Assembly: GCF_019132875.1 (NCBI RefSeq)
Contig: NZ_JAHSPF010000005.1
Coordinates: forward strand, 186,001-250,000
Length of the DNA: 64,000 bases
Source of the DNA: Erwinia phyllosphaerae
GTDB taxonomy: Bacteria > Pseudomonadota > Gammaproteobacteria > Enterobacterales > Enterobacteriaceae
Direction of reading: 5' to 3'
Part shown: piece after piece, positions 8,455-17,458 of the stretch
Numbering within the stretch: position 1 is the first letter of the stretch
Layout: every line of letters starts with the position of its first letter
The notes under the pieces: model-generated
What the model saw: the letters and a program-made list of their open reading frames with translations, nothing else
Database searches by the model: none
Told to the model about the DNA's origin: nothing
Position numbers and translations under genes: made by a program

Positions 8455-10863
8455 ATGAGCGCTATGTTTGAGCACGGGGAATTTCTATCGCTGGCTAAAT
8501 CGATGACGCCGGAAGAGCTAGGCGTGCAGCTCAGCGGCTACGGCATGTGGAAAACCGCGGCCAACGCGCGGCTGGGCATTCCATCAGTGGTAATGACGGA
8601 CGGCACCTACGGCGTACGCTACTCCATTCAGCAGATCGAGCAGGACGAAAAGGGCGGCCAGGATTTTGCCGCCTTTCTGAACGTGGTTAACCAGCGGGCG
8701 AAAGATGTCGAGGTCGCCTGGGGCACCATGAAACCCGCAACCTGCTTTCCGAATGGCTCCAGCTTTGCCTGTAGCTGGGATGTGGCGCTGGCGCAAACCC
8801 TGGGTGATGCGCTGGGCCGCGAGTGTCAGCATCTTGGCGTCAACGTGCTGCTGGGGCCGGGCATCAATATTCGCCGTACGCCGTTGGGTGGCCGCAGCTA
8901 CGAATATTATTCTGAAGATCCTCTCATCAGCGGCGAGCTGGCCAGCGGCGTTATCAACGGGCTACAGCAGCGCGGCGTTGGCGCTTCGCTCAAGCATTTC
9001 GCCTGCAACAATTCAGAAGTCGAACGTACCAGCATGGATTCAATCGTGGAAGAGCGCGCACTGCGCGAAATCTATCTGCGTGGCTTTGAGCGGGCAATCA
9101 AACAGTCGCAGCCGTGGACGGTAATGAGTTCTTATAATCGGCTGAACGGCGTGCACACCGCAGAAAACAGCTGGCTGCTGAACGAGGTGCTCCGTAGCGA
9201 GTGGGGTTTTGAAGGCGTGGTGATTGCGGACTGGCACGGCATTAAAGATCGCCCCGCTGCGCTGCTGGCAGGCAACGATCTGGATATGCCGGAAAGCGAA
9301 ACCCGCCGCGCCAGCCTGGTACAGGCGTTGGCCACGGACGACACGCTACGCGCTACGGCGGAAACCTCGGCGGCGCGGATTCTTCGGCTGGTGCAGAGAG
9401 CTAAAGCGGCAGAGCAGCCGCAAACGCCAATGGACGTCGAGGCTCACCATCTGCTGGCGCGCCGCATGGTCGCAGAATCAATAGTGCTGTTGAAAAACCG
9501 TGACGACACGCTGCCGCTGGAGAAAAAAAGCTGCCAGAAACTGCTGATAGTTGGCGAAGGGGCCAAAAAACCGGTGATTCAGGGATCGGGTTGCGCCACC
9601 ACCACGCCGACGCGCGTCGATATTCCCTGGCAGGAGATCCTGAACTATTGCGGCGATGAAATCGCAGTGAGCTGGCTACAGGGCAGTAGTGATGACGCGA
9701 CACAGCAACAAAGATTGCTTGATGAAGCCTGTATCGCCGCGCACGAGGTAGATAAAGTCGTGGTCTTCGTTAACAGCGAAGATGGCTACGACGGCGAGGG
9801 TTCTGACCGCCGCACGCTGGGGCTACAGCAGGGGCATGATGAACTGATCCGCGCGCTCGCCGCCGTTAACGATCGCGTTATCGTGGTGCTGGCCAATCCG
9901 GATGCGGTCGTCATGCCGTGGCTGCCGCAGGTTGGCGCGGTAGTCGAAACTTTCTATGCCGGACAGGCGATGGGCGGTGGCCTGGCGGACGTACTTTTTG
10001 GCGCGGTCAATCCGAGCGGCAAGCTGACCGTTACTTTTCCACAACGTATGGAAGATATTCCCGGCTGGCACAGCTATCCCGGCGAAAATGGCCGTCACTT
10101 CTACAGTGAAGGGCTATTCGTCGGCTATCGCTGGTATGACGCGCGTCAAATCGAGCCGCTGTTCCCCTTCGGTTTTGGCTTGAGCTACAGCTCTTTTGCC
10201 TATAGCGCTATCACCCTTGACCGCGATAGCCTGCGCGAAAACGACGAGGTTAACGTTAGCTTTACGCTGACCAATACCGGCGAGCGCGCGGGTAAAGAGG
10301 TCTGTCAGCTTTATAGCCACTATCTCACGACAGGCCGCTCGCGCCCGCTACAGGAGCTTCGCGCCTTCTGTAAAGTTGAGCTACAGCCAGGCGAACAGCG
10401 GCGCATTACGCTGACCGTGCCGGCCAGCGATTTACGTTACTACCACACCGGCCGCCAGCAATGGATCCTGGAAGAGGGCGAGCTTTGCCTCAGCGTTGGG
10501 CCGCATTCGCGCGAGCTTCCTTTGCGGGCAACGCTGAACTGTCTAAGTAAGGTAGCGCGTCACCGCCTGATTTCACGCGATACGCAGCCCATCTTTGTGC
10601 TGGATAACCCGCTGGCGCGCGAACACTTTAATCGCTTTTTACAGCAGCAGCTGGTGGTCAGCACGGACGATGCCGATCGCATGCTGGAACACTGTAGAAA
10701 CTCGTTTTTCAGCATTTTTACTACCTTTGATCGCCGCTTTCGTCAGCGCTTTGCACCCGAAGCCATCGACACCCTGATCCTGACGGTTAACGCCGCTATC
10801 AGGGAACAGGAAACCTCCCCATCGGCAGCAATGCCGCACTACGCAGCAGGAAATAAACCATGA
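8455..10863 (+). CDS. Glycoside hydrolase family 3 beta-glucosidase
   Basis: An 802-residue GH3 enzyme with the usual order: an N-terminal TIM-barrel, an alpha/beta sandwich, and a C-terminal fibronectin III-like domain (about residues 590-660, EVCQLYSHYLTTG). The catalytic nucleophile is Asp259 in VIADWHG; KHFACNNSE and NVLLGPGINIRRTPLGGRSYEYYSEDP are the substrate-binding segments. There is no signal peptide, so it acts in the cytoplasm on imported glucosides. About 100 residues follow the usual end of the Fn3 domain. The stop overlaps the start of the binding-protein gene (ATGA), which couples its translation to the transporter and implies that the transporter brings in its substrate. Confidence 0.95.
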   Translation: MSAMFEHGEFLSLAKSMTPEELGVQLSGYGMWKTAANARLGIPSVVMTDGTYGVRYSIQQIEQDEKGGQDFAAFLNVVNQRAKDVEVAWGTMKPATCFPNGSSFACSWDVALAQTLGDALGRECQHLGVNVLLGPGINIRRTPLGGRSYEYYSEDPLISGELASGVINGLQQRGVGASLKHFACNNSEVERTSMDSIVEERALREIYLRGFERAIKQSQPWTVMSSYNRLNGVHTAENSWLLNEVLRSEWGFEGVVIADWHGIKDRPAALLAGNDLDMPESETRRASLVQALATDDTLRATAETSAARILRLVQRAKAAEQPQTPMDVEAHHLLARRMVAESIVLLKNRDDTLPLEKKSCQKLLIVGEGAKKPVIQGSGCATTTPTRVDIPWQEILNYCGDEIAVSWLQGSSDDATQQQRLLDEACIAAHEVDKVVVFVNSEDGYDGEGSDRRTLGLQQGHDELIRALAAVNDRVIVVLANPDAVVMPWLPQVGAVVETFYAGQAMGGGLADVLFGAVNPSGKLTVTFPQRMEDIPGWHSYPGENGRHFYSEGLFVGYRWYDARQIEPLFPFGFGLSYSSFAYSAITLDRDSLRENDEVNVSFTLTNTGERAGKEVCQLYSHYLTTGRSRPLQELRAFCKVELQPGEQRRITLTVPASDLRYYHTGRQQWILEEGELCLSVGPHSRELPLRATLNCLSKVARHRLISRDTQPIFVLDNPLAREHFNRFLQQQLVVSTDDADRMLEHCRNSFFSIFTTFDRRFRQRFAPEAIDTLILTVNAAIREQETSPSAAMPHYAAGNKP

Positions 10864-11942
10864 CTGACAAGCACTATTCGCGCCGTGATGCACTGAAACT
10901 GGGTTTGGGCGTTGTGGCGACGGCCGCCGTAGCCCCGATGATGGTCAGCCGTAAAGCGCAGGCGGCGGAAGTGACCACGCTGACGGTTGCCGACGTGGGC
11001 GGGCCTTACGGAACGGGCTTCGGCAAAGCTTTCTATCGTCCTTTTGAAGAGGCGACCGGCATCAAGATTATTAATACCGTGCTGGGGCCAGATCCGGTGC
11101 CGCAGTTTCAGATGATGGTCGATACCAAAAATTACCTGTTCGACGTGGCGCTGCTTAATCCGGAACATCTGGTCAGGCTAAACAAGCTCGGCAAGCCCTA
11201 TCTGGAAGATCTGCATATTCAGGTGCCGGATCCGCAAAACTACGTGAAAGGCGCAATAACGCCGCAGTTTGGTGGCGTCAGCATCTATGCGCTGGCGCTG
11301 GGCTACCGTACCGATACCTTCGCCCAGGGTAACGCGCCGACCAACTGGACGGACTTCTGGAACACCACGAAATTTAAAGGCCGTCGCGGCCTGTGGCGTA
11401 GCCCGGTCTGTACGCTGGAACTGGCGCTGATGGCGGATGGCGTTGCGCCGGACAAACTCTATCCACTGGACGTTGATCGTGCCTTTCGCAGCCTGGATAA
11501 GATCCGCAGCAGCATTGATATCTGGTGGACCAGCGGCGCGCAGGCGACGCAAATGTTGCAGAGCGGCGAGCTGGATATGATGAGCATCTGGAGCACGCGC
11601 GCCCAGACCGCCATTGACGCAGGGACGCCAGCTTCTATTGCGTGGGGGCAGGGGCTCTACAACATCGACGGCTTCACCATTCCGCACGGCAGCCCGAAAG
11701 TCGACGCCGCCCGTAAGTTCGTGCAGTTCTGCATGGACGCTAAGCGCCAGTCGCTTTATACCAGCGATCTGGCATGCGGACCCACCACGGTTAAAGCCTA
11801 TGACTTTATCGACAAACAGAAAGCGCTGATGCTGCCGACGGCTCCCGACCATATTAAGGGGCTGGCATTGCTGGGCGCGGACTACTGGGGTGAGCATCAG
11901 GTGGCGCTGACCGAGCGCTTTGAAAAGTGGGTAATAAGCTGA
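10860..11942 (+). CDS. Polyamine-type ABC transporter substrate-binding protein, Tat signal
   Basis: A 360-residue extracellular solute-binding protein of the PotD/PotF-like group. Residues 1-35 look like a twin-arginine signal (SRRDALKLG, then a hydrophobic stretch and AQA). Mature features include TVADVGGPYG, the WWTSGAQATQML segment typical of spermidine/putrescine-type binding proteins and GFTIPHGSPKV. It starts inside the GH3 stop codon. Although the transporter family is called polyamine, members also bind opines and other cations; the link with a glucosidase suggests a glycosylated or aromatic amine, which is inference. Confidence 0.9.
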   Translation: MTDKHYSRRDALKLGLGVVATAAVAPMMVSRKAQAAEVTTLTVADVGGPYGTGFGKAFYRPFEEATGIKIINTVLGPDPVPQFQMMVDTKNYLFDVALLNPEHLVRLNKLGKPYLEDLHIQVPDPQNYVKGAITPQFGGVSIYALALGYRTDTFAQGNAPTNWTDFWNTTKFKGRRGLWRSPVCTLELALMADGVAPDKLYPLDVDRAFRSLDKIRSSIDIWWTSGAQATQMLQSGELDMMSIWSTRAQTAIDAGTPASIAWGQGLYNIDGFTIPHGSPKVDAARKFVQFCMDAKRQSLYTSDLACGPTTVKAYDFIDKQKALMLPTAPDHIKGLALLGADYWGEHQVALTERFEKWVIS

Positions 11943-11973
11943 TGCCGCTGGCGGCAGGCTAAAGGAGGCTATT

Positions 11974-13737
11974 TTGGCAGAACTTGCAACGACGGCGGCA
12001 AAAAGCCGCCTGCTAAGCACGCGCTTGCGCTGGCATCCGCTATGGCTGACCGCGCCGGGGCTGCTGTTTCTGGCGCTGTTCCTGGCCTGGCCGACGCTGA
12101 AGCTGATGCTGCTAAGTTTTCAGAACGACGACGGCAGTTTTTCACTGGCGGTCTGGCAACAGATGTTTGGCGCGGGCATTTACGTAAAGGTGATGCTGAA
12201 TACTTTTATCATCGCGCTGCAAACCACGCTCGCCTGCCTTATTGTTGGCTATCCGGCGGCTTACTGGCTGTCGCAGCGTCGGGAAGCCACGCGACGACGT
12301 CTGATGTGGCTGATCCTGCTGCCGTTCTGGACCAGTGCATTGTTAAAAAATTTTGCCTGGCTGGTGCTGCTCTCGCGGCGCGGTATCCTTTCAGAACTGC
12401 TGATGTCGCTGGGCAGTGAACAGCCGTTAAACCTGCTCTATACGCGCGGCGTGGTGGTATTTGCGATGACGCACAGCATGCTGCCGCTGGCGATTATTAC
12501 CATGCTGCCGACCATGAGCGGTATCGATCGCGGTCTGCTGCGTGCCGGGCATACGCTGGGCGCGTCGCGGGCACAAAGCTTCTGGCGCATCTTTTTTCCG
12601 TTGTCGATGCCGGGCGTCGTGGCGGCCTGTCTGCTGATTTTTATCGGCTCGCTGGGCTTCTTTATTACGCCAGCCCTGCTCGGCAGTCCACAGGATTCGG
12701 TTATCGGGCAGCTGCTGATTACCCAGGTGCAGCAGTTGCTGAACTGGCGGCTGGCGGGCGCGGTAGCGATGCTGCTGCTGCTGGTCACGCTGGTCGTCTG
12801 CTTCTGCTATGACAGGCTGTTTGGCATGTCGGCCATTTCCGGCGGTGAAAGCCATAGCCGCAGCCGCCTGATTCGCCAGCTGGGTTATGCCATGACCGCC
12901 GCTGCCGCAAAATGCTGCGATATCGTTGCCCGGCTATTGCCGGTACGAATGGGCTGGCTACTGCCGCTGTTCAGCATCCTGACCATTGCCGTACTGGTGT
13001 CGCCGGTACTGGCGTTTCTGCCGATGGCGTTCAGCAGCAGCAGTTTTTTACAGTTTCCGCCGCCGGGTTTTTCCCTGCGCTGGATGGAAGCCTATCTTGG
13101 TTCACCTGTCTGGATGGGCGCAACGCTACGCTCCTTCGGTATCGCGCTGGTGACCGGCATGCTGGCCGTCACGGTCTCCGGCATTGCGGCCTTTGGGCTG
13201 GCGCGCTATCGGGGAAAATCGGCTAGCCTGGTGGTGATGACTTTCCTGCTGCCGATGATTATTCCCAATATTGTGACCGCCGTAGCGCTGTTCTATCTCT
13301 TTGCCACCCTGGGGCTGGTGGGATCGAATCTGGGCATCATCCTTGGCCATACGGTGATGGCGATCCCGGTCGTCTTTGTGCTGATCCTCACCACCTTTAA
13401 AAGCTACGACTGGCGGCTGGATCAGGCCGCGGGCACGCTGGGCGCAAGCCGTTGGCGAACGCTAAAAAGCATCACGCTGCCGCTGATCAAAAGCAGTCTG
13501 GTCGCCGCCTTTATTTTCGGTTTCCTTAACTCTTTTGAAGAGCTGACCGTGGCGCTGTTCGTTGGCGGCGGCGTGAAGCAAACGCTGCCTAAACAGATGT
13601 GGGACGACGTACTGCTCTCGGTGACGCCAACGCTGGCCGCCGCGTCGGTAATCATCCTCGCTATTGTCACGCTGCTGTTTATCGTTGCTGAACGCTCGCG
13701 CCGCAGGGCGGAGCTGTTACAAGGAGAATCATTATGA
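11974..13737 (+). CDS. Fused ABC transporter permease (PotB-PotC-like)
   Basis: A single 587-residue membrane protein contains two complete binding-protein-dependent permease domains that are separate PotB and PotC subunits in E. coli. The EAA-type coupling loops appear twice (HTLGASRAQSFWRIFFPL in the N half, GTLGASRWRTLKSITLPL in the C half), about 300 residues apart. The start is a TTG at 11974, supported by a near-perfect AAAGGAGG five bases upstream; no ATG is well placed. Its stop overlaps the ATPase start (ATGA). Confidence 0.93.
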   Translation: MAELATTAAKSRLLSTRLRWHPLWLTAPGLLFLALFLAWPTLKLMLLSFQNDDGSFSLAVWQQMFGAGIYVKVMLNTFIIALQTTLACLIVGYPAAYWLSQRREATRRRLMWLILLPFWTSALLKNFAWLVLLSRRGILSELLMSLGSEQPLNLLYTRGVVVFAMTHSMLPLAIITMLPTMSGIDRGLLRAGHTLGASRAQSFWRIFFPLSMPGVVAACLLIFIGSLGFFITPALLGSPQDSVIGQLLITQVQQLLNWRLAGAVAMLLLLVTLVVCFCYDRLFGMSAISGGESHSRSRLIRQLGYAMTAAAAKCCDIVARLLPVRMGWLLPLFSILTIAVLVSPVLAFLPMAFSSSSFLQFPPPGFSLRWMEAYLGSPVWMGATLRSFGIALVTGMLAVTVSGIAAFGLARYRGKSASLVVMTFLLPMIIPNIVTAVALFYLFATLGLVGSNLGIILGHTVMAIPVVFVLILTTFKSYDWRLDQAAGTLGASRWRTLKSITLPLIKSSLVAAFIFGFLNSFEELTVALFVGGGVKQTLPKQMWDDVLLSVTPTLAAASVIILAIVTLLFIVAERSRRRAELLQGESL

Positions 13738-14771
13738 GTGCGGTAAAACTCAGAGTAGAGCAAATCGCTAAATATTACGGGCCGACAAAGGTGCTACAGG
13801 ACCTGGATTTGTCGGTGCAGAAGGGCGAGCTGCTGACGCTGCTTGGCGCTTCCGGTTCAGGCAAAACTACGCTGCTGCAAATTATCAGCGGCCTGACGGA
13901 ACCCACCAGCGGGCGGCTGCTGATTGACGGTAAAGATGAGACCCATACGCCGGTACATCAGCGCGATATCGGCGTCGTATTCCAGAACTATGCGCTGTTC
14001 CCTCATTTAACCATTGCAGAAAACGTCGCCTTTCCGCTGCGGATGCGCAAGCTAGCCGGTGCGGAAATCTCCCGCAAGGTTAAGGCGGCGCTGGAAATGG
14101 TCGAACTGGGACATGCCGCACAGCGCTTTCCCCGTGCACTATCCGGCGGTCAGCAACAGCGTGTGGCGCTGGCGCGATGCCTGGTTTATCAGCCGGAAAT
14201 TATCTTAATGGATGAGCCGCTGGGCGCGCTGGATCGTCAACTGCGCGAAACCATGCAGATGGAGATCCGCCGTATTCACCGCGAGTCGGGCGCGACCATT
14301 ATCTTTGTTACCCACGATCAGGAAGAGGCACTGGCGCTCTCCGACCGCATCTGCCTGATGCACGAAGGGCGTATTGTGCAGATCGACACGCCGCAGGCGA
14401 TCTATGACCGGCCTGAGTCTGCCTTCGTGGCGCGCTTTATTGGTCTTTCCAACATTATTAGCGGAGAGATCCGTGACGGACGGATGGTAACGAAGCAGGG
14501 CAGCTTCGCGCTACCGCAGGCGACAACCTATCCAGCCAGCGCCTCGCTGGTGATCCGCCCCGAGCACGTTCAGGTTTTACCAGCGGGCGCGGCTTCGTTA
14601 CAGGGCGAAATCTGTGAGCGCATTTACGCCGGTTCGGAAACCCGGCTGGTGGTACGGCTGGCCGATGGGGAACGCTTTATCGTGCGGCGCAGCGGCCTGG
14701 CGGTAGACAACATTGGCGATCGCGTCTCGCTGGACTGGGACGTGCGGCAGAGCAGGTTACTGACGGCCTGA
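13734..14771 (+). CDS. ABC transporter ATP-binding protein (PotA-like)
   Basis: A 345-residue ATPase with Walker A GASGSGKT (38-45), Q-loop VFQNYALFPHL, signature LSGGQQQR (136-143), Walker B and D-loop DEPLGALD (160-167), H-loop VTHDQEEALALSD, and a C-terminal TOBE domain (about 240-345). It powers the fused permease encoded immediately upstream, with which it is translationally coupled. It completes a GH3-plus-importer operon of four genes (8455-14771). Confidence 0.94.
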   Translation: MSAVKLRVEQIAKYYGPTKVLQDLDLSVQKGELLTLLGASGSGKTTLLQIISGLTEPTSGRLLIDGKDETHTPVHQRDIGVVFQNYALFPHLTIAENVAFPLRMRKLAGAEISRKVKAALEMVELGHAAQRFPRALSGGQQQRVALARCLVYQPEIILMDEPLGALDRQLRETMQMEIRRIHRESGATIIFVTHDQEEALALSDRICLMHEGRIVQIDTPQAIYDRPESAFVARFIGLSNIISGEIRDGRMVTKQGSFALPQATTYPASASLVIRPEHVQVLPAGAASLQGEICERIYAGSETRLVVRLADGERFIVRRSGLAVDNIGDRVSLDWDVRQSRLLTA

Positions 14772-15018
14772 AGTCAGCTGTTTCCCTGAAGCAGATAAAC
14801 GTACCGGTGCCGATAAGTACCGGACGTTATTGCGTCGTAAAAAAAGCGCATCGGGCAGAAAAGTGCTTGAAAAAGAGCGATCTCATCACGTGTTTTAGCC
14901 TCATTTATTTATCTTCAGGGGCCAGTTTTTTACTAATTTACCGGACGGTGACGGTTGAATAATCTGGGCGCATACGCCGTGCTGGAGAGATCCAGCTAAC
15001 CTTATTTAAGGATGCAGG

Positions 15019-16269
15019 ATGACCGTTGAAATGAAAACAGACACGCTGGTAATAGGCGCAGGCCAGGCGGGCGTGGCGATGAGTGAACATCTGACGCGCC
15101 TCGGTATTGACCACCTGGTGCTGGAAAAAAAACGCATCGCCGAAGCCTGGCGCTCGGGCCGCTGGGATTCACTGGTGGCTAACGGCCCGGCCTGGCACGA
15201 TCGCTTCCCTAATATGACTTTTCCCGGTATTGCAGCCGACGGTTTTGTACCAAAAGAGCAGGTCGCTGACTATTTTGTTGCCTATGCCAACAAGTTCAAC
15301 GCGCCGATCCGCACCGGCGTGGAGGTTACCAGCGTTACCCGCAATCAGGGCCGGCCCGGCTTTACTGTAAAAACCTCTGAAGGGGTGATTGAGGCGCAGC
15401 ACGTGGTCGCCGCTACCGGCCCTTTTCAGACGCCGGTTATCCCGCCGATTGCGCCAGTAGATGACGCGCTGCATCAGCTGCATTCAGCCCACTATTTTAA
15501 TCCGCAGCAGCTGCCGGAAGGCGGTGTACTGGTGGTGGGTGCCGGTTCCTCTGGCGTGCAGATTGCCGACGAGCTACAGCGCGCGGGCAGAGAGGTTTAT
15601 CTCTCCGTCGGGCCGCACGACAGGCCGCCGCGCGCCTATCGCCAGCGTGATTTCTGCTGGTGGCTGGGCGTGCTGGGGCTATGGGACGCTGCCGCCAGCC
15701 AGCCTGGCAAAGAGCACGTGACTATCGCAGTCAGCGGCGCTCGTGGCGGGCATACCGTCGATTTTCGAGCGCTGGCGCAGCAGGGCGTAAAACTGGTGGG
15801 ATTAACCGAGGCTTTTCAGGGGAGTAAAGTAACTTTTCTGCCCGATCTTGCAGAGAACATTGCGCGCGGTGACGAGAACTATCTTTCGCTGCTGGATGCC
15901 GCCGACGCCTATATTGCGCGCAACGGTCTTGATCTGCCTGAGGAACCGCAGGCGCGCGACTTTCTGGCCGAGCCAGCCTGCGTGACGGATCCTATTTTGC
16001 AGCTCGATCTGACGGCGGCAGGCGTAAAAACGATTATCTGGGCTACGGGTTATAAAGCGGATTATAGCTGGCTACAGGTGGATGCCTTTGACGAAAACAA
16101 GAAACCAAAGCATCAGCGCGGCGTCTCGAGTGAAGCGGGCGTCTATTTTCTGGGGCTGCCGTGGCTGTCGCGGCGCGGCTCGACCTTTATCTGGGGTGTC
16201 TGGCACGATGCAAAATATATTGCCGACCATATCGCCACACAGCGCAGCTATAGCCTTTACAGAAAGTGA
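15019..16269 (+). CDS. Flavin-containing monooxygenase-like oxidoreductase (CzcO type)
   Basis: A 416-residue class B flavin monooxygenase-like protein. It has two Rossmann motifs, the FAD site GAGQAG (13-18) and the NAD(P)H site GAGSSG (174-179), with an ATG-type motif (WATGYKADYSWL) near the C terminus. Such enzymes N- or S-oxygenate soft nucleophiles or perform Baeyer-Villiger oxidation. It lies 247 bases after the GH3-transporter operon in the same direction and could be co-regulated with it, but probably has its own promoter in that gap. The substrate is unknown. Confidence 0.88.
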   Translation: MTVEMKTDTLVIGAGQAGVAMSEHLTRLGIDHLVLEKKRIAEAWRSGRWDSLVANGPAWHDRFPNMTFPGIAADGFVPKEQVADYFVAYANKFNAPIRTGVEVTSVTRNQGRPGFTVKTSEGVIEAQHVVAATGPFQTPVIPPIAPVDDALHQLHSAHYFNPQQLPEGGVLVVGAGSSGVQIADELQRAGREVYLSVGPHDRPPRAYRQRDFCWWLGVLGLWDAAASQPGKEHVTIAVSGARGGHTVDFRALAQQGVKLVGLTEAFQGSKVTFLPDLAENIARGDENYLSLLDAADAYIARNGLDLPEEPQARDFLAEPACVTDPILQLDLTAAGVKTIIWATGYKADYSWLQVDAFDENKKPKHQRGVSSEAGVYFLGLPWLSRRGSTFIWGVWHDAKYIADHIATQRSYSLYRK

Positions 16270-16276
16270 TAAACGC

Positions 16277-16304
16277 AAAAGGGCGAATCAAATTCGCCCT
16301 TTTT
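16277..16304. terminator. Bidirectional terminator between the monooxygenase gene and ygiN
   Basis: A 12-base stem (AAAAGGGCGAAT/ATTCGCCCTTTT, 3-base loop) with A and T runs on both sides serves two convergent genes. Confidence 0.9.
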
Positions 16305-16309
16305 TAGTC

Positions 16310-16615
16310 TTACGCCGGTTCCAGCACAAATATCCTTACATCCAGCACGTCATCCTTAATCCGGCTACGGTGTTCTTCCATATGTGCCGCCTGCTGATGT
16401 TGCTCCAGATGCCGCAGAGAACTCCATTGCTCAACCATAAAGACCGAGTCGGGCGAATTCTGCTTCCACGGCACCTGGGCCTGATGATCCACCAGCATGC
16501 GGTAACTGCCGCAGCCTTCTTCTTCCAGCACTCTTTGCGTCACTTTTTCAATCGCCTGCATTACCGCGCTACGGCGGCCGGGCCTGACACAAATTTCAGC
16601 AATGACGGTGAGCAT
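16310..16615 (-). CDS. ygiN: Quinol monooxygenase YgiN
   Basis: A 101-residue ABM-domain protein that aligns with E. coli YgiN from MLTVIAEI through EEGC, PDSVFMVEQW and HLEQHQ to the final LEP. It is reported to oxidise menadiol-type quinols in a cycle with the quinone reductase MdaB. mdaB lies 32 bases upstream on the same strand, reproducing the E. coli pair. This gene marks the return to conserved core gene order after the insert that follows parE. Confidence 0.93.
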   Translation of the reverse strand: MLTVIAEICVRPGRRSAVMQAIEKVTQRVLEEEGCGSYRMLVDHQAQVPWKQNSPDSVFMVEQWSSLRHLEQHQQAAHMEEHRSRIKDDVLDVRIFVLEPA

Positions 16616-16647
16616 GGACGTTCCTTTTGAGATGTAAGTCTTAACAG

Positions 16648-17226
16648 TTAAGCAAAGATTTGGCCCAGGTGCGTCTGATAGCGCTCAATATCACGCGGAA
16701 TGTCCGGCTGCTTGATGACATCATTACAGATAAAGGTCGGCAGGCCTTCCATGCCAAGGAACTGATTAGCCTTGTGGAAATGCAGATAAAGACCGTCCAC
16801 GCCCACGCCTTCAAAGAACTGATCCGGATCGGTAAAGGCTTCCAGCGGCGCGTTCCAGGTCAGCGACAGCATATATTTTTTCCCCTGAAGCAGCCCGCCG
16901 GAGCCATACTTCTTAGAGGCGTCGGAACGGCTGCGACCGTCGCTGGCATACAGCGCGCCGTGGCCTTCAGTAAAGACTTCGTCGATATATTTTTTCAGGA
17001 TCCACGGCTCGCCCATCCACCAGCCCGGCATCTGATAGATCACCGTATCGGCGGCAAGGTACTTTTGCACCTCATCGGCAACGACATAGCCGTCGTCGAC
17101 CACGGTGATATCGACCTCATGGCCCGCATCACGCAAAAAGGTGGCGGCTACTTCGGTCATAGTGTGATTCAGTTCACCTTTAGAGTGCGCAAAGGTTTTT
17201 CCGGCGTCGATAATAAAAATACGCAT
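16648..17226 (-). CDS. mdaB: NAD(P)H quinone reductase MdaB
   Basis: A 192-residue flavodoxin-fold quinone reductase. It closely matches E. coli MdaB in the segments WQMPGWWMGEPW-like (here YQMPGWWMGEPW), YIDEVFTEGHG, YASDGRSRSD, KKYGSGGLLQGKKYMLS and LTWNAPLEAFTD. The ATG at 17226 gives the family length; a frame extending upstream to 17337 adds residues not found in homologues. It reduces quinones by two electrons, avoiding semiquinone formation, and is cotranscribed with ygiN. Confidence 0.95.
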   Translation of the reverse strand: MRIFIIDAGKTFAHSKGELNHTMTEVAATFLRDAGHEVDITVVDDGYVVADEVQKYLAADTVIYQMPGWWMGEPWILKKYIDEVFTEGHGALYASDGRSRSDASKKYGSGGLLQGKKYMLSLTWNAPLEAFTDPDQFFEGVGVDGLYLHFHKANQFLGMEGLPTFICNDVIKQPDIPRDIERYQTHLGQIFA

Positions 17227-17458
17227 GCTGTTATTCTCCAGTAAAAGAAAGCTGGCCTCAGTGTACGCGCGAGGCCAGCCGATAAAAATGCGTATTACGT
17301 CACAATACTTTTGCCATCTGAGCAATAATCTCGACATTAAAAGCGCTTTTTCCCGTCACGGTTATCTGTGACAGCAACGGCCCGGATAAGGTACTATCCT
17401 CGCCAAACGGCCCGATGTGGCGAGCCCGTTACGCCACGGTGTGAGGAATAAAAAAGTA

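Noticed and set aside
8173-8475. 100-residue minus-strand frame and a small GC hairpin with an A run (8223-8240), considered as an sRNA with a terminator
   Set aside because: The stem is only a few pairs and there is no promoter or conserved sequence visible; not enough evidence.
11178-12020. 280-residue minus-strand frame over the binding-protein gene
   Set aside because: Antisense shadow of a well-supported transporter gene.
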